From CAZZEX01 sp964653285 (GTDB lineage: Bacteria; Chloroflexota; Anaerolineae; B4-G1): a DNA stretch of 64,000 bases. Shown here one piece after another: positions 49,337-58,196 of the stretch. How positions within the stretch are numbered: position 1 is the stretch's first letter; the number at the start of each line of letters is the position of its first letter. Below the pieces are notes generated by a model. That model ran no database searches, was not told the origin of the DNA, and was given only the letters and a program-made list of their open reading frames with translations. The DNA lies in assembly GCA_964653285.1 (NCBI GenBank), contig CAZZEX010000014.1, positions 1 through 64,000 on the forward strand. Direction: 5' to 3'. The position numbers and the translations under genes were made by a program.

Positions 49337-49520
49337 AAGGATACTCCAATGCGGCCTGATAGTCAAGTGGCGTTCATCGCACTTGCACTGTGACATATCT
49401 CCCCCCAGGCTTTTACGCACGCGCCACAGGTTCGAACCTGGCGCTGGAGTGTCGAACAGGCTGGCCCAAAAGACGCCCCCCGCTCCCCAAAAAGCGCTTT
49501 CTTCCGCGCTTGTCCTCCCA

Positions 49521-49549
49521 TTTGACCTTCTGTCCTTCTGATGCTACAA
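49521..49549 (+). promoter_or_regulatory. Promoter of the CoA-transferase gene
   Basis: TTGACC (49521-49526), exactly 17 bp, TACAAT (49544-49549), with TGC before the -10. Leader about 23 nt with GGAGCAAGG. Confidence 0.65.
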
Positions 49550-49578
49550 TTAGAATGGGAGCAAGGCTGGGATAGTAC

Positions 49579-50529
49579 ATGGCCCGCGTGGCAACCGATC
49601 ATACGATTGACGAACTGATATCCGTGTGCATCGCCCGCCAGGTGGCCGACGGCGACGTTCTCGCGCAGGGAATCGCCACGCCGTTGGTTATGGCGGGTTA
49701 TTTGTTGGCCAAACACACCCACGCCCCCTGCGTCTCTTTCGCCTCGGCCATCGGCAACGCATTGGTGGACGACCCGTGCGCCGTCGGGCTGACCCGCGTC
49801 GAGGAACTGTGGCTTGGCCGGGCTGTGGTGACATTCGGCTTTGCTCAGGCCGCCTGTGAACTTCTGCCCCGCTTTCAGCCCAAGGAGTTTTTCCGCCCCG
49901 CGCAGGTGGACGCGGCCGGCAACTTCAACAACGTCGTCATCGGCACCGACTACGACCACCCCCGCATGCGGCTGCCCGGCTGCGGCGGCATCGCCGACGT
50001 GACGACCTACTATCGTGAGATCTACCTGTACGTCCCACGGCACAGTCGGGCCGTCTTCGTCGAACGGGTGGATTTCGTCAGCGGCCTGGGTCACCCCTCC
50101 CCCCTTTCCCCCCCACCGGAGGGGATGAAGGGGGGGCATCCCCCGCGGGGAGGGGAGCGCAGCCCCGCCCGGCGTCTCGGTGCGGGGCCGTGCTACCTCG
50201 TCAGCAACCTGGGGCAGTTCGACTTCGCTGCCGGGCGGATGCGGCTGAGCGCCCGCCATCCTGGCGTGACGGTGGAGAAAATCCGCGCCAAGACAGGCTT
50301 TCCCTTCGAGATCGCCCCTGACCTGCACGAGACCGAACCGCCGACGGTCGAAGAAGTCCAACTGTTGCGCGAAGTGATTGACCCGCTGGGCATCCGCCGC
50401 CTGGAGACCCTCAGCGGTGCGGCGCGTAAGCGTGTCCTGCGGGAGATATTAGCGCGTGAGGGACTGTCTACGTCACAGAGCTTCGCCCAAGGCGGGTATG
50501 GAAACCCCGCCCCACCAATCCAAAATTAG
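49579..50529 (+). CDS. CoA-transferase beta-subunit-like protein (orphan)
   Basis: A 316-aa protein like the beta subunit of heterodimeric CoA-transferases (glutaconate CoA-transferase B / IpdB type): FASAIGNALVDDPCAVGLTR, VDAAGNFNNVVIG, LPGCGGIADVTTY and VSNLGQFDF with CHPG-like end ARHPGVTVEKIRAKTGFPF. The alpha subunit is not adjacent. A C/G-rich element of about 25 codons (GHPSPLSPPPEGMKGGHPPR and following) is inserted between RVDFVSG and CYLVSNLG, in frame. The activity is uncertain. Confidence 0.8.
   Translation: MARVATDHTIDELISVCIARQVADGDVLAQGIATPLVMAGYLLAKHTHAPCVSFASAIGNALVDDPCAVGLTRVEELWLGRAVVTFGFAQAACELLPRFQPKEFFRPAQVDAAGNFNNVVIGTDYDHPRMRLPGCGGIADVTTYYREIYLYVPRHSRAVFVERVDFVSGLGHPSPLSPPPEGMKGGHPPRGGERSPARRLGAGPCYLVSNLGQFDFAAGRMRLSARHPGVTVEKIRAKTGFPFEIAPDLHETEPPTVEEVQLLREVIDPLGIRRLETLSGAARKRVLREILAREGLSTSQSFAQGGYGNPAPPIQN
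50095..50165. repeat. In-frame C/G element inside the CoA-transferase gene
   Basis: CCCCTTTCCCCCCCACCGGA followed by GGGGATGAAGGGGGGG, then CCCCCGCGGGGAGGGG. It encodes a Pro/Gly-rich loop in a region that is a short turn in relatives. No stop codon in the used frame. Confidence 0.7.
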
Positions 50530-50539
50530 GAGGTAAACC

Positions 50540-51787
50540 ATGGAACTGAATCTCGATCTGAACCGCGACATACCGGTATTGGACTGGGCCCCACATCTGG
50601 CTGAGCGCATGGAGGGGATGCAGAGTTCCGCTATCCGCGAATTGCTCAAACTGACCCAAGAGCCGGACATCATCTCCCTGGCGGGTGGCATGCCGGCTCC
50701 GGAGTTCTTTCCCCTGCGTGAGATCGAGGAGGCCTGCCGTTACATCATCCGTCAGGACGGCGCTAAAGCACTGCAATATGGCGCCACTGAGGGATACGGG
50801 CCGCTCAAGGAGTACCTGTCCACCACCATGCACAAGTACGGCGTCCCGGCTGTGCCGGCCAACGTCCTGCTGACCAACGGCTCTCAGCAAGCGCTGGACC
50901 TGGTCGGCGAACTCTTCATTGACCCCGGCGACTATGTGATCACCAGCCAGCCCACTTACCTGGGGGCAATCCAGGCGTGGAACGCGTACCAGGCCCGCTT
51001 CCAGACAGTCAACCTCGACGATGATAGCATGGTCGTGGATGAGATTGAGTACGCGTATGAGAAAGCCCTGGCCGATTCTGGACGCCCACCCAAGTTCATC
51101 TACGTCCTCCCGAACTTCCACAACCCCGGCGGCACGACCCTTCCTTTGGAGCGACGCCAGCGATTGGCCGAGATGGCCACGAAACTGGACCTGCCCGTCG
51201 TTGAGGACGACCCTTACGGCCAGTTGCGCTATGAGGGCGAGGACATCATTCCCATTGACACCTTAATCCCCGAGCGCACCATTTACCTAGGCACCTTCTC
51301 TAAGACCCTGGCTCCGGGGATGCGGTTGGGATGGATCGTCTGTCCAGAGATACTGATGCAGCGCTTTGTGCAGGCTAAGCAGGGGGCCGACCTCCACACG
51401 AGCACCTTCGCTCAGTACATCGCTGGCGATATCTGCCAGCGGGGCCTGCTCAAGCCGCACATCAAGCAGCTGCGTAAGGTCTACAAAGAGCGTCGAGATA
51501 CGATGCTTGACGCGCTGGTCGAGTTCTGGCCCGAAGGTTGCAGTTGGACCCATCCTCAGGGTGGTTTGTTCCTCTGGGCCCGGGTGCCCGAATCTATAAA
51601 CACGAGGGAGTTTCTGAAGGATGCGCTGGCGGAGAAGGTCGCTTACGTACCTGGTGTTCACTTCTACCCCAACCAAGATGGGGGACACCATGCCATGCGG
51701 CTCAACTTCTCCTACTGCTCGCAGGACCTCATCGTCGAAGGCATCCGCAGGCTGGGATTGGCGCTGAAGAAGACACTGGGGTATTAG
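50540..51787 (+). CDS. PLP-dependent aminotransferase (class I/II, LysN-like)
   Basis: A 415-aa aminotransferase: ITSQPTYLGAIQAWNAYQAR, NFHNPGGTTLPLERRQRL, Asp in VVEDDPYGQLRYEGE and the PLP lysine in LGTFSKTLAPGMRLGW. It resembles 2-aminoadipate/branched-chain MocR-like transaminases of bacteria and archaea. AGGAGGTAAACC precedes the ATG, and the gene starts ten bases after the CoA-transferase stop, so both may act in amino acid conversion. Confidence 0.9.
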   Translation: MELNLDLNRDIPVLDWAPHLAERMEGMQSSAIRELLKLTQEPDIISLAGGMPAPEFFPLREIEEACRYIIRQDGAKALQYGATEGYGPLKEYLSTTMHKYGVPAVPANVLLTNGSQQALDLVGELFIDPGDYVITSQPTYLGAIQAWNAYQARFQTVNLDDDSMVVDEIEYAYEKALADSGRPPKFIYVLPNFHNPGGTTLPLERRQRLAEMATKLDLPVVEDDPYGQLRYEGEDIIPIDTLIPERTIYLGTFSKTLAPGMRLGWIVCPEILMQRFVQAKQGADLHTSTFAQYIAGDICQRGLLKPHIKQLRKVYKERRDTMLDALVEFWPEGCSWTHPQGGLFLWARVPESINTREFLKDALAEKVAYVPGVHFYPNQDGGHHAMRLNFSYCSQDLIVEGIRRLGLALKKTLGY

Positions 51788-51963
51788 CGCTGAACACAGC
51801 GGGACTGGCTTGTTGCGACCGGACGTCGGCGGTGCCGCATCGCGGTCTCGCGTAAGGTCACACGTAATCCTGGCACGGGAGCAGTTCCTGGCGGGCGAAG
51901 GCGCCCTTGGGCTGGGAGCCGATCGGGCCACACAGGTCTACCGGTGGTCGTCAGGCAGAAGCG

Positions 51964-53388
51964 CTAATACGCGCCGCCTCCGAACAGCACCTGGGGGATG
52001 GTACGCAGCAGGATTTTGAAATCGAGCCACAGCGACCAGTTTTCGATGTAGTAGACGTCGAGCAGCACCATCTCGTCGGAACTGAGCAGGCTGCGGCCGC
52101 TGACCTGCCACAGGCCAGTCATCCCTGGCCGTACCTCCAGTCGCTTCTTGTGCCACTCCATGTAGCGGCTCACCTCGGCCGGGATGGGTGGACGAGGTCC
52201 CACCAGGCTCATCTCCCCGCACAACACGTTCCACAGTTGCGGCAGTTCGTCAAGGCTGGTACGCCGCAGAAACCGGCCCACACGAGTCAGGCGCGGGTCG
52301 TCGCGGATCTTGAAGGTGAAACCATCAACCTCATTCAGTTCACGCAATCGCTCCAATTCCGCTTCGGCCCCCTCGCGCATTGAGCGGAACTTGTACATCT
52401 CGAAGCGCTTGCCTCCCATCCCCACCCGGGCCTGGCGGAAGACGATGGGGCCGGGTGAGCCGAGCCAGATAGCCAGCGTAATCAGCGCCAGGAGCGGGGC
52501 TCCCAGCACCAGGCCAATCACGGCCCCCACGATGTCCATCCCGCGCTTGACCAGCAGCGCCCCTTGCTCGAAGCCGACCTCCTGCACGCCGATCAGCGGC
52601 ACCCCGCCCAGATCGTCCACGTCCACACGGCTGAGGCTCATCTGGAAGAGATCGGGCACGATGCGGGCGCTCACCTGCCGCCGTTCACACTCGCGCACGA
52701 TGGACATGATCTTGCGATGGTACATCCACGGCAGCGTGATGATGACCTCGTCCACTGCTTCCCCCTCAATCAGCCGGGACAGGTTGCGCAGCGACCCCAG
52801 GGCCTTGAAGCGACCGATGTCGGTCTGGCCCTTCTGGGGGTTGTCGTCCACGAAGCCAATGACCTGATACCCCAGTTCAGGCCGGGCGACGATGGCCCGC
52901 ATCACCGTGCGTCCCACCTCACCAGCACCAACGATGATGACGCGATCCACTCCGACGCCGCGAGCGCGCAGCCAGCCCTCGATTCCGTTCTGCGCCAGCC
53001 GTGCCAGGCTCAATAGTGCGCCGACGATCAGACCTGCCTGCAGGAAAAGCGCCCGTGAATACTGAAGAGGCCAGAAGATGTCCAGGAAGAAAGTGATGGC
53101 AAAGAGCGCCACAACGGATTGGGCCGCGGCGTTGATGATGCAGTATACCTGATCGAGCCAGGAACGCCCCCGCCACCGCTGGTAGACCCGGTCCATCTGG
53201 AAGGTCAGCAGCATTAGCACAGTGAACAGGAGACCAAAGGGGACGTAGGCCGATAGGGGATGATGGTGACTGACGTCGCGAAACCACTCCAGTTCGTAGC
53301 GCACCCAGTAGGCCAGCAACATACTGACGTTGATCAGCAGGACATCGGAGATGACGACCCACCAGGGAGCCCGGCGGCGCGCTCTCAC
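51964..53388 (-). CDS. Polyprenyl-phosphate glycosylphosphotransferase (exopolysaccharide initiation)
   Basis: A 474-aa WcaJ/WbaP-type enzyme that starts exopolysaccharide repeats by moving a sugar phosphate to undecaprenyl phosphate. N-terminal membrane helices (four), a CoA-binding-like domain (VDRVIIVGAGEVGRTVMRAI), then the sugar transferase domain: KRGMDIVGAVIGLVLGAPLL, FRQARVGMGGKRFEMYKFRS, RRTSLDELPQLWNVLCGEMS and LVGPRPPIPAEV. The start overlaps the next gene's stop (ATGA). The 176 bp before its end (51788-51963) hold nothing I can assign. Confidence 0.93.
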   Translation of the reverse strand: MRARRRAPWWVVISDVLLINVSMLLAYWVRYELEWFRDVSHHHPLSAYVPFGLLFTVLMLLTFQMDRVYQRWRGRSWLDQVYCIINAAAQSVVALFAITFFLDIFWPLQYSRALFLQAGLIVGALLSLARLAQNGIEGWLRARGVGVDRVIIVGAGEVGRTVMRAIVARPELGYQVIGFVDDNPQKGQTDIGRFKALGSLRNLSRLIEGEAVDEVIITLPWMYHRKIMSIVRECERRQVSARIVPDLFQMSLSRVDVDDLGGVPLIGVQEVGFEQGALLVKRGMDIVGAVIGLVLGAPLLALITLAIWLGSPGPIVFRQARVGMGGKRFEMYKFRSMREGAEAELERLRELNEVDGFTFKIRDDPRLTRVGRFLRRTSLDELPQLWNVLCGEMSLVGPRPPIPAEVSRYMEWHKKRLEVRPGMTGLWQVSGRSLLSSDEMVLLDVYYIENWSLWLDFKILLRTIPQVLFGGGAY

Positions 53389-54539
53389 CTTCCACCTCCT
53401 TCGGCCAGGGCGCGCCGGTACACGCGCGCCGTCTCCCGCGCTGTGCGTGGCCAGGTAAACTCCCTGGCGTGGGTCAGGCCGCGTTCCTGCAACTCGTGTC
53501 GCAGCGGTTCATCCGTCAACAGCCGGCCCAAACCCGCTGCCAGCGCCTCCACGTCGTGAGGGTCCACCATCAAAGCCGCATCCCCAGCCGCCTCGGGCAG
53601 TGAGGATACGTTCGAGGTCAGCACCGGTGTCCCGCATGCCTGCGCCTCCAGCACCGGCAACCCGAACCCTTCATATAACGAAGGATAGGCCAGGATAATC
53701 GCGGCGTTGTACCAAAAGGGTAATTCGTCGTTCATCACGTAGCCAGGGAAGACGACCTTCTTGCCCAGGCCCAGGGCTTCCACTCTGGCGAACAGGTCAT
53801 CGTAGAGCCAGCCTTTCCCACCGGCCAGCACCAGCCCGATCCGACCATCGCGGATGCGAGCGAATGCCTCCACCAGCCGGACCAGGTTTTTGCGCGGCTC
53901 CAGCGTGCCCACGAAGAGCACAAACCGCTCCGGCAGAGCCCGACGTTGGCGGAAGGCTGCAACCTCATCGGCCGGCAGCGGGCGAAAAGCCGGGTGCACC
54001 CCGTGGTAGACCACGTCAACCCGCTCTGGTGGGACACCCAGCAGCCGCGTGGCCTCAACGGCGGCGTGGGCTGAGACGGCGATAAGCCGTCGTGCGCGGC
54101 GCGCCGAGAGATGCGTCAGCACCGTCAGGTAAAGCCGGTTGGCGGGCCGGAATAAGGCGGGAAAACGAATGAAACTCAAATCATGGACAGTGACGACCAC
54201 CGGGCAGGGGGCGAGCAGAGGACCGACGAAGACCGGCCCATGCACCAGATCCGCCCCGATCCGGCGCAGTACCCACGGTTGCACCAACTGCTCCCACAGC
54301 ACCCGCACCGCCGCCCGGCTCGTCGGCCAGCGGGACTGGAGTGAAGTGAGAGCAACGTCGGGGGGAAACACACCCTCGCCTAGCAAGACGGTGTAGCACA
54401 GCCCATCGTCAGCCTGCCTCAGGTGGCGCAGCAAATGATAGATGTACTGATGCACGCCCGCACTGCGGTACCAGGCCTGGCCTGAGAGGAGGTGCGCGTT
54501 GATGGCAACGTGAGAACTGTTCCCTGCGGTGACCTCCAT
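53385..54539 (-). CDS. GT4-family glycosyltransferase
   Basis: A 384-aa GT-B glycosyltransferase (mannosyl/rhamnosyl type): FVGTLEPRKNLVRLVEAFAR and the donor site YPSLYEGFGLPVLEAQACGT (E-x7-E). It precedes the glycosylphosphotransferase in the same transcript and would extend the polymer. An extended -10 ends nine bases before the ATG. Confidence 0.9.
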   Translation of the reverse strand: MEVTAGNSSHVAINAHLLSGQAWYRSAGVHQYIYHLLRHLRQADDGLCYTVLLGEGVFPPDVALTSLQSRWPTSRAAVRVLWEQLVQPWVLRRIGADLVHGPVFVGPLLAPCPVVVTVHDLSFIRFPALFRPANRLYLTVLTHLSARRARRLIAVSAHAAVEATRLLGVPPERVDVVYHGVHPAFRPLPADEVAAFRQRRALPERFVLFVGTLEPRKNLVRLVEAFARIRDGRIGLVLAGGKGWLYDDLFARVEALGLGKKVVFPGYVMNDELPFWYNAAIILAYPSLYEGFGLPVLEAQACGTPVLTSNVSSLPEAAGDAALMVDPHDVEALAAGLGRLLTDEPLRHELQERGLTHAREFTWPRTARETARVYRRALAEGGGR

Positions 54540-54548
54540 AGCAAGGCA

Positions 54549-54559
54549 ATTATATCACA
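54549..54559 (-). promoter_or_regulatory. Extended -10 promoter of the exopolysaccharide pair
   Basis: TGTGATATAAT read leftward (-10 at 54554-54549), nine bases before the ATG; a weak -35 (TTGGCC) lies 18 bp upstream. Nearly leaderless. Confidence 0.45.
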
Positions 54560-54636
54560 CTGCGTTGTACCAGGCCAATCACGGGATTTCGGGGTTGCCA
54601 AAGCAGAACAGGGCAGAAAAACCAACCAATCGCGCC

Positions 54637-57003
54637 TCAAAACGACTGATGCCCCGTCCGGGCAATGATCTCATCCTGCAACGCTTTGCCGAGATCGCAA
54701 AAATAGTCGCTATAGCCCGCCACGCGCACGATAAGGTCCCGGTACTGCTCCGGGGTCTTCTGCGCGGCGCGCAGCGTGGCAGCATCTACGACGTTGAACT
54801 GAATGTGGTGGCCATCCAGCTTGAAATAAGTTCGTATCAGTTGAATGAACTTGTCCAGGCCGTCGTCGTCCTTGAGTAACTGGGGCGTGAATTTCTGGTT
54901 AAGCAGCGTGCCACCGGTGCGGGCGTGGTCCATCTTAGCCACCGATTTGATGACCGCCGTCGGGCCACGCCGATCCGCTCCCTGCACCGGCGAAACGCCT
55001 TCGGAGAGGGGCTCCCCTGCCCTTCGCCCATCGGGCGTGGCCCCGATCAGCGATCCAAAGTACACGTGAACCGTGGTCGGCAGCAGATTAATGTGGTAGG
55101 TTCCTCCCTTGGTGTTCTTGCGGCCGTCTATAGCATTGAAATAGGCCTCAAACAGGGCCACCATCACGTCGTCAGCATAGTCGTCGTCGTTGCCGTATTT
55201 AGGCGTCTTATTCAACAGCATCTGGCGCACCCTTTCGTGGCCCACGAAATTGTCCCGCAGGGCGACGAGCAGCTCTTCCATCGTCAAAGTCTTCTTGTCA
55301 AAGACGTGATACTTGATGGCAGTCATGGCATCGGTCATCGTACCCAGGGCCACTCCCTGGATGTAGGTCGTGTTGTACCGTGCGCCGCCGTCGTGATAGT
55401 CCTTGCCCGTAGCGATGCAATCGTCAATCAGCAGCGAAAGGAACGGCGCAGGTATGTAATTGGCGTACAGCCTTTCGATGACGTTGTTCCCCCGCACCTT
55501 GATGTCCACAAAGTAGTTCAGTTGTTTCTCGTAAGCCTCAAAAAGCGCCTCAAAGGTCTCAAATTGCGCCGGGTCTCCCGTTTCCAGCCCGATCCTTCGG
55601 CCCGTTCGCGGGTCAACGCCGTTGTTCAGGGTGATCTCGAACACCTTGGACATGTTAAAATAACCTGTCAGGTTATAGTTCTCCTTCCCGAAAGCGCCAG
55701 TCTCCACGCAGCCGCTGGCCCCGCCGTCACGCGCGTCTTCCACTGACTTGCCACTCCGAATCATTTCCTGGATGAGGACGTCGGTGTTGAATGCCGACGG
55801 CTGGCCAAAGCCAGTGCGAATGATCTTGGCTGCCCTCTTGAGGAATCTATCAGGGTTCTTTTTGCTGACTTGAACGGAAGTACCGGGCTGCAACAGCCGC
55901 ATCTCCTCGATTACGTCCAGAATCAGGTAGGTGACCTCGTTGACGGCGTCGGAGCCGTCCTCTTTCACACCGCCCAGGTTGATGGTGGTAAAATCGGTGT
56001 ACGTGCTGCTCTCTTGCGCGGTGACGCCCACTTTGGGCGGTGCGGGTTGGTTGTTGAATTTGACCCAGAAGCATTGCAGCAACTCTTCGGCTTTCTCGCG
56101 GGTGAGCGACCCATCTTCCAGCCCCTTTTTGTAAAATGGGTACAAATGCCGATCCAGGCGGCCAGGGTTGAAGGAATCCCAAGGATTCAGTTCCGTGGTC
56201 ACACCCAGGTGGACGAACCAGTAATACTGCAAGGCTTCCCAGAAATCCCCAGGGACGTGCGCTGGCACATGAGAGCAGACCGTGGCGATGCGTTCCAATT
56301 CCTTCTTTCTCTGCGGATCCGTCTCCTGCTGCGCCAACTCCTGGGCCTTTTCCGCGTACCGTTCCGCCAGGCGAATCAAGGCATCGGCACAGATGAGCAT
56401 CGCTCTGAGTTCTTCTTGCTTATCATAGGCTTCCTGATCGTTCAGGTAATCCAGGCTTGCTAGACTTTGTTGGATATCGGCCTTAAAGTCAAGAAATCCT
56501 TTGCGATAGATCTTGTCGTCCAAAACGGTGTGCCCGGGTGATCTTTGCTCCATGAATTCAGTAAAGACGCCGCTCTCATACGCAGCCTTCCACTCCTCCG
56601 TCATTTCTCGGAAGATGAGGTCACGCATGGATTTGCCCCGCCGGAAGGGGATAATGGTATCCCGGTAAACCTGCTTGGCTTGTTCACTGACGGCGAAGGA
56701 TATCTTTTCCCGCGAGTTAAGCACATCCAGGTCTTCCAGGGTATGGCAGCACAGTTCCGGGTAGGTCGGCGTCGCCTTGGGGGCAGGGCCTTTCTCGCCA
56801 ACGATCAATTCGCCTTCGTTGATGCAGATTGCCTTGTGTTCCATCAAATACTGGAAGGCCAGGGCACGACGCACGGGCGCGGACACCGGCCCCAGGTCCT
56901 GCTTGTAGAATTCGGTCAACAGTTCTGCCCTCTCGGTCGAGATGGTAGGTATGGCGTCCAGGCTTTGCTGCCTTAGACACGCGACCCTTTCGCTCATAGA
57001 CAT
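54637..57003 (-). CDS. Glycyl-radical enzyme (hydroxyproline dehydratase HypD-like)
   Basis: A 788-aa pyruvate-formate-lyase-family enzyme. The active-site Cys lies in GGASGCVETGAFGKENYNLT and the radical Gly in VRVAGYSDYFCDLGKALQDE near the end. The text around the Cys (SGCVETGxFGKE..LTGY) and the ITLNNGVDPRTGRRIGLETG segment resemble trans-4-hydroxyproline dehydratase (HypD) more than PFL or choline lyase. The pyrroline-5-carboxylate reductase often found next to hypD is absent. Oxygen-sensitive, so it implies anaerobic metabolism. Its activase follows upstream on the strand, 4 bp away. Confidence 0.88.
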   Translation of the reverse strand: MSMSERVACLRQQSLDAIPTISTERAELLTEFYKQDLGPVSAPVRRALAFQYLMEHKAICINEGELIVGEKGPAPKATPTYPELCCHTLEDLDVLNSREKISFAVSEQAKQVYRDTIIPFRRGKSMRDLIFREMTEEWKAAYESGVFTEFMEQRSPGHTVLDDKIYRKGFLDFKADIQQSLASLDYLNDQEAYDKQEELRAMLICADALIRLAERYAEKAQELAQQETDPQRKKELERIATVCSHVPAHVPGDFWEALQYYWFVHLGVTTELNPWDSFNPGRLDRHLYPFYKKGLEDGSLTREKAEELLQCFWVKFNNQPAPPKVGVTAQESSTYTDFTTINLGGVKEDGSDAVNEVTYLILDVIEEMRLLQPGTSVQVSKKNPDRFLKRAAKIIRTGFGQPSAFNTDVLIQEMIRSGKSVEDARDGGASGCVETGAFGKENYNLTGYFNMSKVFEITLNNGVDPRTGRRIGLETGDPAQFETFEALFEAYEKQLNYFVDIKVRGNNVIERLYANYIPAPFLSLLIDDCIATGKDYHDGGARYNTTYIQGVALGTMTDAMTAIKYHVFDKKTLTMEELLVALRDNFVGHERVRQMLLNKTPKYGNDDDYADDVMVALFEAYFNAIDGRKNTKGGTYHINLLPTTVHVYFGSLIGATPDGRRAGEPLSEGVSPVQGADRRGPTAVIKSVAKMDHARTGGTLLNQKFTPQLLKDDDGLDKFIQLIRTYFKLDGHHIQFNVVDAATLRAAQKTPEQYRDLIVRVAGYSDYFCDLGKALQDEIIARTGHQSF

Positions 57004-57007
57004 GAGT

Positions 57008-57943
57008 TCAACCTCCTATCTTCACTTGCAAGCCAAATCCTCTCAGAATTTCCGCTATCCCGGCCATTCTCTCATCGGAGGGGGGACGGATTTCGGGCAA
57101 CTCGTAGACCCTGTGCAAGCGATTGTACTTATCAACGCCTGCGTGGTGATAAGGCAGGATGTCCACCCGGTTCAGACGAGGCCAAGCGGCCGCGAACGCT
57201 CCTATTTGACTTATGTCCCCATCGTCGTCGTTAACGCCTGGAATGATGGGCACACGAAGGACGATGTTGTGCCCCCGTTGCGCAAGCGCCTGCAAATTCC
57301 CCAAGATCAACTTGTTGGACACGCCGGTAAATTTCCGATGCCTGGCATCATCCATCAACTTGAGATCGTACAGAAACAAGTCCACGTATTCCCGGATGCT
57401 GTCCAAAGTCTCCCAGGGCGAAAAACCGCACGTGTCCACGGCGGTGTGAATCTCCTCTTTCCTGCAGGCCCGCAGAAGCGCGAGTAGAAAGTCCCGCTGC
57501 AACAGGGGCTCTCCACCAGAAAAGGTCACCCCTCCACCGGATTCGTCGTAAAAGGCGACGTCCCGCTCAATCTCCGCCATCACCTGCACGACCGCCATCT
57601 CTCGGCCCACGATCTCGCGCGCTTCAGCGTAGCAAACCTCGACACAAGCCCCACAGAGCACGCATTCCTCCATATCGGTGGACACAACATCACCGTCCCA
57701 GGATATCGCGCCCTGCGCACAGACTGACAGGCAAGCCTCACACCGGATGCACCGGTTTGCCCGAAACACCAATTCCGGCTCCAGGGCCTGGCTCTCGGGA
57801 TTGTGACACCACCAGCACCTCAGAGGACATCCTTTGAAAAAAACTGTAGTGCGAATACCTGGCCCGTCGTGAATGGAGAATTTTTTGATGTCAAAAACCA
57901 TCCCCTTAATCAAAACCGCTACCTCCCCCGACCCGGCCAGCAT
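57008..57943 (-). CDS. Glycyl-radical enzyme activating enzyme
   Basis: Radical SAM activase of 311 aa: DIKKFSIHDGPGIRTTVFFK then GCPLRCWWCHNPES (C-x3-C-x2-C), followed by a two-ferredoxin insert (CIRCEACLSVCAQGA; CVLCGACVEVC) and TFSGGEPLLQRDFL. The insert is typical of activases for non-PFL enzymes. It transcribes just ahead of the glycyl-radical enzyme. The ATG at 57943 is used with reservation: MVFD at about 57901 is an alternative. Confidence 0.88.
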   Translation of the reverse strand: MLAGSGEVAVLIKGMVFDIKKFSIHDGPGIRTTVFFKGCPLRCWWCHNPESQALEPELVFRANRCIRCEACLSVCAQGAISWDGDVVSTDMEECVLCGACVEVCYAEAREIVGREMAVVQVMAEIERDVAFYDESGGGVTFSGGEPLLQRDFLLALLRACRKEEIHTAVDTCGFSPWETLDSIREYVDLFLYDLKLMDDARHRKFTGVSNKLILGNLQALAQRGHNIVLRVPIIPGVNDDDGDISQIGAFAAAWPRLNRVDILPYHHAGVDKYNRLHRVYELPEIRPPSDERMAGIAEILRGFGLQVKIGG

Positions 57944-57965
57944 CTGGTGCTATAGTATAGAATAC

Positions 57966-58000
57966 AGGCCGCCAGCCCCCGCATGGGCTGACGGCCTTTT
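57966..58000. terminator. Hairpin between tRNA-Gln and the activase gene
   Basis: AGGCCGCCAGCCC (57966-57978) and GGGCTGACGGCCT (57985-57997), 12 of 13 pairs. A T4 run follows on the plus strand; on the minus strand it lies 3' of the tRNA and may end its transcript. Confidence 0.5.
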
Positions 58001-58048
58001 GCACCCCGTGAAACACCACACCCTGACAACCGAGAACACGGGAGCAGG

Positions 58049-58119
58049 CTGGGGGACAAGGATTCGAACCTTGACTGGCGAATTCAGAGTCCGCTGTCCT
58101 ACCGTTAGACGATCCCCCA
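58049..58119 (-). tRNA. tRNA-Gln (anticodon CTG)
   Basis: A full cloverleaf folds: acceptor TGGGGGA/TCCCCCA, D arm GTCT-AACGGTA-GGAC, anticodon stem GCGGA/TTCGC with loop CTCTGAA (anticodon CTG, reading CAG) and T arm CAAGG-TTCGAAT-CCTTG. The discriminator is G and CCA is not encoded. Confidence 0.95.
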
Positions 58120-58196
58120 GAGAAACCAACGAGAGTTCAATTTGACATTTGCAATTCTACCACGATTTTCTTACTTGGCAAATTGCATACCGCCCC

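Noticed and set aside
51788..51963. Possible short gene between the aminotransferase and the glycosylphosphotransferase
   Set aside because: The open frames there have no ribosome-binding site and their translations are low-complexity; nothing assignable is seen.
57966..58000. Plus-strand rho-independent terminator for an upstream gene
   Set aside because: No plus-strand gene lies upstream; it more likely serves the minus-strand tRNA or is a dispersed palindrome.
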